Assembly: GCA_003480425.1 (NCBI GenBank)
Contig: QUJA01000013.1
Coordinates: forward strand, 1-64,000
DNA from: Firmicutes bacterium AM31-12AC
GTDB lineage: Bacteria; Bacillota; Clostridia; Lachnospirales; Lachnospiraceae
Reading direction: 5' to 3'
DNA length: 64,000 nt
The notes under the pieces were generated by a model that saw nothing but the letters and a program-made list of their open reading frames with translations, had not been told where the DNA came from and did no database searches. Shown here piece after piece: positions 25,743 through 33,426 of the stretch; the first letter of the stretch is position 1, and every line of letters starts with the position of its first letter. A program made the position numbers and the translations under genes.

Positions 25743-28700
25743 TTAGTTCAGCTTGATTTCATCGCAATTTTTCAACAACTGTTTCAGCTGAAAACGAATC
25801 TTCTCTACATAATCATCAATGTCCGCATCCGTCTGTAAAGTCTTTGCCTGGAATACAACCTGTCGGTTATAGGCACGGACAACCTTTTTCTTTGCCGGAG
25901 CAGCTTCTTTCCCCGGCTGTGTTGGCTGTACTGGCGGCTTCGGTGCAGGCGGAGCCAGAACAGACTCGATATTGCTGACGGTATCATCCTTATACTGGCA
26001 CATCGGCAGGAACATAGCATCCAAAAGAGCAAGGCTCTTTAATTCTGCGATTTTCTCCTTACACTGACTGAAATATTTGTCTGATTTTTCAATCAGATGG
26101 GATGCTTTGGAATCGCCGTTTGCGGCAGTGTGGGTTGCTTCCATACACTGACGGACCGTTTCCAGAACCTCGGCACGTTTTTCTTCCAGCATCTTGTCAT
26201 GGGCGGTACGAACCGTATCCATCAACAGATTCAGTTCACGAATCCGGTTATAGTTGAACTTGCTTCCGATCTGAACCATCGTAATCAAACGAATGGTATT
26301 CAGTGCCTTATGTGCTTCCTCATTTTCTGCAATTCGGTCAAGATCGTCGTGCAGAGATTTTTCAAACTGCACTGCCTGGTCGAATACTGTTACCTGGGTC
26401 TTGAAAAAGTTTTCAATGCCATTGCTCATGGCTTCTTTGTTATCAAAGAGAGCATCCTCTTTGTTCAGCACACGCTCAATTAGGGCAATGTTGTCTTTCT
26501 TCTGGGAAAGTACATCATCCATCAGCTGAATAGCAGTCTGTACCAACGCACGATCCGGGTATTTATGTCCGTCATAACGAGCATCCAGAGAAGCATAGTA
26601 ATCACGCTGTTCACTGAATTTCTCAGTCACAAAGCGAATCAGACCATCTTCATCATCCGGTACATCCATAACATCGAAATAATCCCGGAGCATTGATTTC
26701 ACATCACGCATCATCGTTGCGGAAATGGTTTTACGCTTACTGATAGAGGTCTTACCGATCTCACTCTTTTTGCGGAGCATATCCGGTAGTTTCGGGTCAT
26801 CCGGCTGAATGGTATTGCCTGCGTACTTGATGGTTACTTTCTGGGAATAAATCAGCTGTGCCGCAACCGCAGCAATGTCGATTTCTTTCCAGCCATACGG
26901 AATCGCACTGTATTTGCTTTGCACATCTGCCATAGAAGTCGGCAGCTTTTTCGCATCCTGCATTTCCAGATATTCTTCCATAGCAGAAGCAGCATCACGG
27001 TTCGGTTCCATGCCCGGAAGTGCTGTTACCGCACCTGTCAGAATCGCAATAATATCTGCGTCACTGCCTGCATTATCTGTAATCAGGTCGAGCTTGCTAT
27101 ATACATGAGCAACCAGATATTCAAGAGACTGGTCAATCTTGTTCTTGGCATTTCCGGCTTTGATTTCCAAATGCTCACCATCTACATAGAACTGCGCCCC
27201 TTCAATGGCATTTTGCAATTCGGTCATAGCACTCAACTCATATTTTCCGGCTTCGTCCTGCTGATCGCTGATGATTTTCTGCACACTCTTAGGAAGCTGG
27301 CTTACATTTCTCTGTTTTACATACTTACGAATCTTCATGGCAGATTCCAGAGATTCATAATAAGGCGTATCAGCCAGAACCACGATTGCTTCATTACCTT
27401 TAGACTCTGCCATCAGACGGTAATCTGTTTTTTCAATGGCATCAGTAGCAACGGTCAGGAAACGCAGACGCATACCACCTGTTGCCACTCCAACTGTAAT
27501 GCCGTCCACCATCTGATCGAAAGCAAAGTCATATTTTCCATAACGGAACTTCTTGGTTGTGAAAATATCACCGTAAACCATCTGAGCAATACGCTCTACG
27601 ATAGAAGCGGTATCCACATTGGTATCTCTTATTTCACGCTGAATATCCTGTTCTTCGTCAGTCAGGAAGTTATAAGTGTCACCGGTTCTACCGATATAGT
27701 TCTGGCTCATCAGACGGTCAAGGCATCCTCGGACAGCTTCACGCATGATAATCTTATCCACACGAATATCGTCTGCCATAAGAATTACGATATTGTCCAA
27801 ATTGGAAGGAATATCATCAATATATCGAATCAAGTACAAAAGTTTCAGTACATCTACATCCTGCTGTTCAATGCCGTCCCCGTTGTCAGCAGCTTTCTGG
27901 CAACGCTCAATTACACGACGAATCGAACCATCCAGGAAAGTATGTACAGTATCATAAAAACGGAAGAACGGAACAAGTGCATATTCATCCTTCTCCTGAA
28001 TTTTCTGTGCAGCTTCCTGGAAACCGGACAGCATGGAACGCTCACCACCAGACAGGTGCTTACCGGAATTTCCATGTTTCCGGATTTCAGCAAATACCTT
28101 CTGCATGATGATAAACTGATACGGCACGAACGGGAAGTTCTCGGTAAATTCCCTTGGGCCGGAATGACCTTTAATATCCAGAATGGAACCGCTAAAGCTG
28201 AACAGGTTACGAAGAACAGAATCATTCTGCTCATAAACAGCTTCCAGATTTTTAGCTGCTTCTGGTTTCTTTTTCAGAATACGTTTCTGGATGACTTCAT
28301 CCACAGAGGAAGATGATAAACTCAGTCTTGTCTTAAAACGAGCCTGAATACGGGAGAACTCATCGGCACGAACTTTGATGATTTCATCAATGGCTTCCTG
28401 TCCGGTGCAGATCACCCAAATCTTTCCTTCACACTCACTTCCGATTTTTTCTGTCAAAGACTGGAGGTTCAAAAGCATATCTGTGTCTGTGCCGACATAC
28501 TGACCAACTTCGTCGATCATAAACAGCAGACGGAAGTTCGCTGGTTTAGTATCCACATAGGCTTTCATATCTTCCACAAGCTGAGCAATAGATATTTCTG
28601 TTGCAGTTTTATCATTGAACCACGCCTTGGCATCGTCCTCACTCATATCTAAAACTTCCATTAGTGTCGGGATGATGAACTTGCCATTGAAAGCAAAGGC

Positions 28701-29291
28701 ACGGCGCATTTCAAGCCAGGGCTTGCCTTTCTTTTCTTCAAAAACTCTGCGGAACTCCTCGGTTTTTCCCTGCTGGTCGATATAACGCTCCATCATGGCA
28801 ACTTTCAGATTTTCACCATAAAATCCCAGATGGTTATAGAACATCTTGGCAAAAACACGAAGTACAGCAGTCTTGTCTTTATTGCTGAAGCCTTCAATAT
28901 CAATGTTGAAAAGAATGGTTTCCGTCTGCCCCTTCGTGGCACGGTCGATCAGCATAAAAGTTGCCGGATCATCCTCAAATTTTTTACGAAAACGTTCCAC
29001 ACTGCGAATGCCTTTTACCTCTTTATTTTCCAAAAGATAGGAAAGCATTTTCAAGAAGTGAGATTTACCACTTCCAAAGAAACCAGAAATCCAAACACCC
29101 ATATCGGCTGTCGGCTGGTCAAAAGCATCACCGTAATAATTGAAGAACGTAATGAAGTGTTTCTTCAATTCTCTGGTAATGACATATTCATTTAACTCCT
29201 GCTCGATTACATCATCAGCAGCCTGATCTACTTTAATTACACCATTGATTTTGCGGTTAATGTCATCCGCAAACATATCTCGAATCATCAT
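25743..29291 (-). CDS. brxC: BrxC, BREX P-loop ATPase
   Basis: An 1182-residue BrxC/PglY-type ATPase. Walker A is WISGFFGSGKSHFLKML (~residue 68); a Walker-B-like LLFMIDEVGQYVG is at ~255. Large helical C-terminal regions end in a Pro/Ala-rich linker (APPAPKPPVQPTQPGKEAAP) and a basic tail domain. GGGGGAT is 8 nt before the ATG. BrxC is essential for methylation and defence in characterised BREX systems. Gaps to brxB (13 nt) and to the next gene (11 nt) show a tight operon. Confidence 0.95.
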   Translation of the reverse strand: MMIRDMFADDINRKINGVIKVDQAADDVIEQELNEYVITRELKKHFITFFNYYGDAFDQPTADMGVWISGFFGSGKSHFLKMLSYLLENKEVKGIRSVERFRKKFEDDPATFMLIDRATKGQTETILFNIDIEGFSNKDKTAVLRVFAKMFYNHLGFYGENLKVAMMERYIDQQGKTEEFRRVFEEKKGKPWLEMRRAFAFNGKFIIPTLMEVLDMSEDDAKAWFNDKTATEISIAQLVEDMKAYVDTKPANFRLLFMIDEVGQYVGTDTDMLLNLQSLTEKIGSECEGKIWVICTGQEAIDEIIKVRADEFSRIQARFKTRLSLSSSSVDEVIQKRILKKKPEAAKNLEAVYEQNDSVLRNLFSFSGSILDIKGHSGPREFTENFPFVPYQFIIMQKVFAEIRKHGNSGKHLSGGERSMLSGFQEAAQKIQEKDEYALVPFFRFYDTVHTFLDGSIRRVIERCQKAADNGDGIEQQDVDVLKLLYLIRYIDDIPSNLDNIVILMADDIRVDKIIMREAVRGCLDRLMSQNYIGRTGDTYNFLTDEEQDIQREIRDTNVDTASIVERIAQMVYGDIFTTKKFRYGKYDFAFDQMVDGITVGVATGGMRLRFLTVATDAIEKTDYRLMAESKGNEAIVVLADTPYYESLESAMKIRKYVKQRNVSQLPKSVQKIISDQQDEAGKYELSAMTELQNAIEGAQFYVDGEHLEIKAGNAKNKIDQSLEYLVAHVYSKLDLITDNAGSDADIIAILTGAVTALPGMEPNRDAASAMEEYLEMQDAKKLPTSMADVQSKYSAIPYGWKEIDIAAVAAQLIYSQKVTIKYAGNTIQPDDPKLPDMLRKKSEIGKTSISKRKTISATMMRDVKSMLRDYFDVMDVPDDEDGLIRFVTEKFSEQRDYYASLDARYDGHKYPDRALVQTAIQLMDDVLSQKKDNIALIERVLNKEDALFDNKEAMSNGIENFFKTQVTVFDQAVQFEKSLHDDLDRIAENEEAHKALNTIRLITMVQIGSKFNYNRIRELNLLMDTVRTAHDKMLEEKRAEVLETVRQCMEATHTAANGDSKASHLIEKSDKYFSQCKEKIAELKSLALLDAMFLPMCQYKDDTVSNIESVLAPPAPKPPVQPTQPGKEAAPAKKKVVRAYNRQVVFQAKTLQTDADIDDYVEKIRFQLKQLLKNCDEIKLN

Positions 29292-29304
29292 GGCTTTATC
29301 CCCC

Positions 29305-29865
29305 TTAATCTATGACATTGAATGCCCGATAATAATCATTTGGTGTCAAACGATTGAACAGTTTTACATGACGACCATCAAACTCACCCGGATACATAAC
29401 CAAAATCGGAACATCAGAAAAATACGGTTGCAAGGCTTCCAGTAACGTATGGATTCTCATAAATGGGAACACCTCGCCCACACCTGTCAGCATCAGCACA
29501 TCACCCGGTTCGTGTGGCTCATACTGGATTTTATCAATGAACTCTCCATTGCCGATTGCGGAATTCAGCTGCTCCAGAAGATAAGCACTCCCGTCAGCTT
29601 CTTCCATATCTGGAATTGCATCTGTGATGTCCATATCATCGCAGATAGAGAGAAATGTTTTATATAAATTACAAACAATCAAATGGCAATCTAAGGACTG
29701 ATCAGTTTCCAGCTGATTCACAAAATGGCGGACAACCATTTCATTCTCCGGCTCATAGCAGAAGATTCTGATATTCACCTCATTGCTGAGTCCCTTGCCT
29801 TCCAGAAACTCTGATTCCTGGATCAATGCCCGAACTTTGTCCAGGCGCTCTTTTATTTCATTCAT
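29305..29865 (-). CDS. brxB: BrxB (DUF1788)
   Basis: A 186-residue DUF1788 protein, with VFPFMRIHTLLEALQPYFSD and the typical C-terminal VLMYPGEFDGRHVKLFNRL. I chose ATG 29865 (MNEIKERL) because AGGAGG precedes it; the longer frame to 29889 overlaps brxA with no ribosome site. It is a small BREX core protein of unclear biochemistry, required in tested systems. Confidence 0.93.
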   Translation of the reverse strand: MNEIKERLDKVRALIQESEFLEGKGLSNEVNIRIFCYEPENEMVVRHFVNQLETDQSLDCHLIVCNLYKTFLSICDDMDITDAIPDMEEADGSAYLLEQLNSAIGNGEFIDKIQYEPHEPGDVLMLTGVGEVFPFMRIHTLLEALQPYFSDVPILVMYPGEFDGRHVKLFNRLTPNDYYRAFNVID

Positions 29866-29876
29866 CGGGTTACCTC

Positions 29877-30481
29877 CTACACAAAGCAATTAAACGCCGG
29901 CAGTATTGTCATATCGCCATTGCTTCTGATGGCATTTTCCAAAACAGGATGCAGCCATACTGGATTCAAATGATCTGCCTTGAGATTATCGAGATATTCT
30001 GTTTCGACAAGCACTCTGGCAATAATCTGTTTTAACTTTGTTATTGTACTATCGCTCCAGGAAGCCACGGTATCATTCTGCTCCTGCAAGCGCATAAAAA
30101 ATGTATTCAAATCAATCTTACCAAAAGACGTGTCCCTTAATCTGTACTTCTCGCCAATGACGGTCAACATAAATTCCCAGACCAGTCGGCTTTGCTTCAT
30201 TAACGCATACAGACAAATCTGTTTTGCTACATCAGTTGGTTGTGACGCAATCGCAGAAACCAGAGAATCATCTTCCAGAGCATGAAGCCGTTTGATGCAG
30301 CTTTCGCCATGCGTGTAATAGATTTTTCCGTTGGATACTGGAAAAGATTCTGCTCTACAATTTCTTTAACAATCGCATCATTTGAATTTCCTTCTGCCAT
30401 TAGCTTTGCGGTAGAACGCATCTCGTAGAAAAGGAACGGTTCTCTGGTCAAAGACGCAATATAAGGATAAGAATGATCCAT
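29877..30481 (-). pseudogene. brxA: BrxA (DUF1819), frameshifted
   Basis: The start MDHSYPYIASLTREPFLFYE follows GGAGGT. After RMAKA, near 30310, the frame breaks. Adding one base in GAAAGC-TGC gives CIKRLHALEDDSLVSAIASQ and joins smoothly to QPTDVAKQICLYALMKQSRL and the rest, ending AFNCFV. The repaired product is ~201 residues, the normal BrxA length. BrxA is a small DNA-binding BREX protein. As given, the cell would make only ~84 residues plus possibly a re-initiated C-terminal piece from the ATG at 30200. Confidence 0.85.
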
Positions 30482-30495
30482 GCTACCGTACCTCC

Positions 30496-30714
30496 TTACT
30501 GTTCCTCTTTTTTATCAGGAACAAATTCCATGATATCTCCCACATCACAATTCAAAGCAGAACATATCTTTGACAGAATCTCTGTACTTACATTTTCATC
30601 TTTTGATAATCGAGACATCGTTGTTGTACTAACTCCTGTCATTGCACGCAAATCTTTCTTCATCATTTCTTTATCAATTAACAATTTCCACAATTTCTTG
30701 TAACTAACTGCCAT
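30496..30714 (-). CDS. XRE-type HTH regulator of the BREX operon
   Basis: A 72-residue Cro/C1-type (HTH_26-like) repressor: MAVSYKKLWKLLIDKEMMKK, then LRAMTGVSTTTMSRLSKDE as the helix-turn-helix, and SALNCDVGDIMEF, which closes the domain. GAGGTG precedes the ATG. It is the first gene of the BREX transcript, 15 nt before brxA, and probably controls it. Confidence 0.88.
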   Translation of the reverse strand: MAVSYKKLWKLLIDKEMMKKDLRAMTGVSTTTMSRLSKDENVSTEILSKICSALNCDVGDIMEFVPDKKEEQ

Positions 30715-30766
30715 TTTTTCACCTCAATCTTATTTGCTTGAAATATCTGTTCACATGGTATTTATC

Positions 30767-30795
30767 ATCATATCACAAAAATGCGTTTCAAACAA
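30767..30795 (-). promoter_or_regulatory. likely promoter of the BREX operon
   Basis: Minus strand: TTGTTT (30790-30795), a 17-bp spacer, then TATGAT (30767-30772) with an upstream TG that makes an extended -10. It lies about 50 bp before the XRE start codon. Confidence 0.45.
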
Positions 30796-30844
30796 TCTAA
30801 TCCATCAAAAATCATAATTTAATTCTGAAATATCGAATTTAAAA

Positions 30845-31414
30845 TCACAAGAAACACATCTTAACAAGACAAGCTGAAAGTACAAATGCCACTATATATC
30901 CAATTCCACAGAAAAATTTTATCTCGTTTATTTTCTCTGATTGCAATTTTATTCTTTTTTTCAGTTTTTGCACTTCCTTCTCAGCCATCTTTCTATTCTG
31001 TTCCGCCTGATGCTTTAATGACCGTAATTGTTTTTCTGCTTCTTTTTGTTTTCTATATGCCTCATTCTGGAAGTCTTCTTTCTGTGTAGCTACCCAGGTA
31101 AGGGGAAGTCCGGCAGCGATATGTACCGTTGCCCGGTTCATACCTTTCCCATCCAGTTCCCTTGCAATAGCTGCCAGTGTCAGCACATAATAGTCCTCGT
31201 CCTGCGTTTTCTCTGCACAGAACTCCTTGTGTTCCTCTCCGATCTGGTAATACATGTCATTGTAAACAAGAAGATTATTCTGGAAGATTGGCTCCTTGTC
31301 ATATCTGGCTACACCGGATGGAAAGCATCTGGTGGCTGTTTTCATGTTTCCATACCCATGATCAATCCCAATCACCACAATTGTTTCATTATTGTTATTT
31401 TTCATCATTCTCAT
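30845..31414 (-). CDS. ParM-like N-terminus fused to coiled coil and membrane anchor
   Basis: About 189 residues. The first ~105 match the N-terminal half of ParM/StbA-type actin-like plasmid segregation proteins (VVIGIDHGYGNMKTATRCFP; VHIAAGLPLTWVATQKEDF). Where subdomain 2 should continue, the sequence changes to a coiled coil (AYRKQKEAEKQLRSLKHQAE, then EVQKLKKRIKLQSEKINEIK) and a C-terminal membrane helix (FFCGIGYIVAFVLSACLVKM). The second actin half, with its nucleotide-binding loops, is missing, so polymerisation is unlikely. It looks like a deletion fusion of two mobile-element genes, or a deliberate chimera. I place the start at 31414 on GAGGT spacing. Confidence 0.65.
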   Translation of the reverse strand: MRMMKNNNNETIVVIGIDHGYGNMKTATRCFPSGVARYDKEPIFQNNLLVYNDMYYQIGEEHKEFCAEKTQDEDYYVLTLAAIARELDGKGMNRATVHIAAGLPLTWVATQKEDFQNEAYRKQKEAEKQLRSLKHQAEQNRKMAEKEVQKLKKRIKLQSEKINEIKFFCGIGYIVAFVLSACLVKMCFL

Positions 31415-31420
31415 AATCAT

Positions 31421-31665
31421 ACCTCATTCTTTCTTTTCTTATCCAATCCTATTAATACTTACGTGAATTGATAAGATAGATATTTTATTTACTAGTTCTT
31501 TAATAATTCATATTTAATAACATGGATTATTAATAGCAACGGTTTGTCCAGTATGGGATTTACCATATCTGGTTTTCCTATTTTCTGATGTCCGGAGATA
31601 GAAATTTCCTATGACCTGATTGTCCAAAATTGGACTATCCACACTTAGGCACTTCTCTGCTCCAC
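31421..31665. other. AT-rich gap with decayed coding traces
   Basis: No intact gene. Minus-strand reading gives short pieces such as MVNPILDKPLLLII and SPILDNQ, which resemble the repeated linker found after the winged-helix domain of replication-initiator-like proteins. It is probably the decayed 3' part of the gene at 31666-31980. Confidence 0.35.
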
Positions 31666-31980
31666 TTAATCATTTTCTTCTCCTAATGGAACTTCCCGGA
31701 TAATATATTCGGTATCGCCATAAAAGCCATACTCATTACGCAATCTATGACGTTCCACATATCCATGATGCTCTAATTCCTTAATTGCAGAACGAACAGA
31801 ATCAATCCCATCTCTGCTCAATGTTGCCAGTCCTTGCATATTGTAATTCCAGTCATCTGGCAAACTTAACATCAGCGATAATAGACCTTTCGCTTTCAAT
31901 GTCAGATTCTTATTCTTGAAATGGTGATTACTCATTACCGTAAAATTCTTAGTTCTCTCTACACGAAAAATCTGTGCCAT
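31666..31980 (-). CDS. replication-initiator-like winged-helix protein (short)
   Basis: About 104 residues: MAQIFRVERTKNFTVMSNHH, then LTLKAKGLLSLMLSLPDDWN and an HTH/winged helix IDSVRSAIKELEHHGYVERH. This is the N-terminal domain common to RepA-like or helix-turn-helix proteins on Firmicutes plasmids and conjugative elements. Full members are longer, so this copy seems truncated. I took the start at 31980; a longer frame reaches 32016. Confidence 0.7.
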   Translation of the reverse strand: MAQIFRVERTKNFTVMSNHHFKNKNLTLKAKGLLSLMLSLPDDWNYNMQGLATLSRDGIDSVRSAIKELEHHGYVERHRLRNEYGFYGDTEYIIREVPLGEEND

Positions 31981-32001
31981 GCTCCCCACTTCCTTTCCAG
32001 A

Positions 32002-32041
32002 CAGAAAAAGACGCAAGCCATATTCTTATGACTCACGCCTT
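32002..32041 (-). terminator. terminator-like hairpin after the ORF6N gene
   Basis: On the minus strand AGGCGTGAGTCAT pairs imperfectly with ATGGCTTGCGTCTT, followed by a T-run, 18 nt after the ORF6N stop. Confidence 0.5.
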
Positions 32042-32059
32042 TCTGCATAACTTACTTTT

Positions 32060-33016
32060 CTATTCTTCTGTTTCCAATTCCAATCTCTGTAAAATATCTC
32101 TTACAATACCTGCATCTTCAATCAGATTAATACCAAAACATTTTTTACCTGCATCCTTCAAAGACGCACCCACATGATATGCTTTCGTTTTATCAAGAAT
32201 TAAAAAACGATCATGAAATGCTCTTGTGTACTTCACATCCAGTTTAGGATACTGTGCATTAAAGTTATCTACATCTGTTTGAGATAATTTTGTCCGTTGC
32301 TGTGTATAAACTGTCACCGCCACATTTTCTTTCTTCTTTGACAAAATATTTAATGTTCCTACATCCACATATCCATCTACCAGAACAATTTCCATTTCTG
32401 CTTTCTGAATCAGTCCTATCAATAAGCTGAATGCATCATATATCTGACCATCAAAAAATATCTTTTGATTAGACTCCTCATGATCTGATATGTACTCAAA
32501 AATCTGCTCCAGTTTTTCATCTGTCTTTTTCTGATATTCCAGTTGTTTTAGCTCAACGTTACTAATCCTTTCAAACAAAAGTGCATTGTTGGCTATAAAC
32601 CGTCGCATTTCTACAAATGCACGCATAATACCTATACTTACATTAATTGCCACCTCGCTATGCAATACACTTGCAAGCATGGATATTCCCTGCTCTGTAA
32701 ATACATACGGTAATGTACGTCTGCCACCATAACCATTTTCTGTTCCACTGCCATTTGAGGTGCCAAATTGGCATTTCAAGTTTTCATATTCATCTTTTGT
32801 AAGCTGAAATCGAAAATCTTCTGGAAATCTGGCAATATTTCTTTTAACGGCTCTGTTTAACGCTCCCGTTTCTACCTGATAAAGCATTGCCAGATCACTA
32901 TCCACCATGACTTGTTTGTTTCTTACTACATAAATCAGATTTTCAACGTCCGGTGGCATGATTTCAACTATTTGTGTTTCCACTGGTTCCATTTCTCTTA
33001 CTTTCTGATCCGCCAT
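32060..33016 (-). CDS. ORF6N-domain protein with PLD-like C-terminus
   Basis: About 318 residues. The N-terminal ~130 residues are an ORF6N (KilA-N-related) DNA-binding domain: LIYVVRNKQVMVDSDLAMLY, RFPEDFRFQLTKDE, GGRRTLPYVFTEQGISML. A coiled linker leads to a C-terminal part with IEIVLVDGYVD-type strands and AFHDRFLILDKTKAYHVGAS, a single HxK-like element (here HDR) of the phospholipase D fold; a nuclease role is uncertain. GAGGAG supports the start at 33016. A 31-bp palindrome lies directly upstream, and a close match to it is inside this coding sequence. Confidence 0.82.
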   Translation of the reverse strand: MADQKVREMEPVETQIVEIMPPDVENLIYVVRNKQVMVDSDLAMLYQVETGALNRAVKRNIARFPEDFRFQLTKDEYENLKCQFGTSNGSGTENGYGGRRTLPYVFTEQGISMLASVLHSEVAINVSIGIMRAFVEMRRFIANNALLFERISNVELKQLEYQKKTDEKLEQIFEYISDHEESNQKIFFDGQIYDAFSLLIGLIQKAEMEIVLVDGYVDVGTLNILSKKKENVAVTVYTQQRTKLSQTDVDNFNAQYPKLDVKYTRAFHDRFLILDKTKAYHVGASLKDAGKKCFGINLIEDAGIVRDILQRLELETEE

Positions 33017-33030
33017 TCCATCTCCTCTAT

Positions 33031-33061
33031 AACTTGAAATGCCAAACTGGCATTTCAAGTT
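33031..33061. promoter_or_regulatory. 31-bp palindrome upstream of the ORF6N gene
   Basis: AACTTGAAATGCCA-AAC-TGGCATTTCAAGTT: two perfect 14-bp arms around 3 bp, 15 bp before the start codon. A 22-bp stretch at 32761-32782 inside the gene matches its right part with one mismatch. Likely an operator, possibly for the ORF6N protein itself. Confidence 0.6.
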
Positions 33062-33158
33062 ACTTTACCGCACAATCATTTCTTATGAGTTCCCAAAATC
33101 CATGTTCCCATTTTACCCTATTTTTCTCATTCTGCCTACTGCTATTTTTCATACAATA

Positions 33159-33183
33159 ATGAGGTCGCAATCCACGACCTCAT
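33159..33183 (-). terminator. stem-loop after the gene remnant
   Basis: ATGAGGTCG and CGACCTCAT form a perfect 9-bp stem with a 7-nt loop. Only a weak T-rich stretch follows on the minus strand. Confidence 0.5.
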
Positions 33184-33192
33184 CACCTTCAT

Positions 33193-33426
33193 TTAAACAT
33201 AAATCAATTCCTTGAGAATAATCTCTTCTGCAATTGCTTTGTGTTGATTAGCAGCTCTTACCCAGGCAATCTGATCTTTCTCTTTATCCGGCAATGGTTC
33301 TTTTTCTTCTAACTGTTTCAAAATGGCTTCTTCTCGTCCTCATCATCTTTCGCATAAGATTCTGACCATAATCTGTCTCTGCGCACCCTCTTGAGCCTGC
33401 GCCCATACAGTTAACCATTTAGCCAT
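33193..33426 (-). pseudogene. remnant gene downstream of GH2
   Basis: It starts at an ATG overlapping the GH2 stop (TAATG) and reads MAKWLTVWAQAQEGAQRQIM to two TGA stops, after which the same frame continues with REEAILKQLEEKEPLPDKEK and EIILKELIYV. I do not recognise the family. Either it is decayed, or only a ~27-residue peptide is made. Confidence 0.4.

Noticed and set aside
26919-28316. A 465-codon open frame antisense to brxC
   Set aside because: It lies wholly opposite a strongly conserved gene, has no ribosome site and reads as low-similarity sequence rich in Cys, His and Phe; a shadow of brxC codon use.
30845-31414. Functional ParM plasmid-segregation system
   Set aside because: The second actin half is absent and no ParR-like gene or parC-like repeats were seen nearby.
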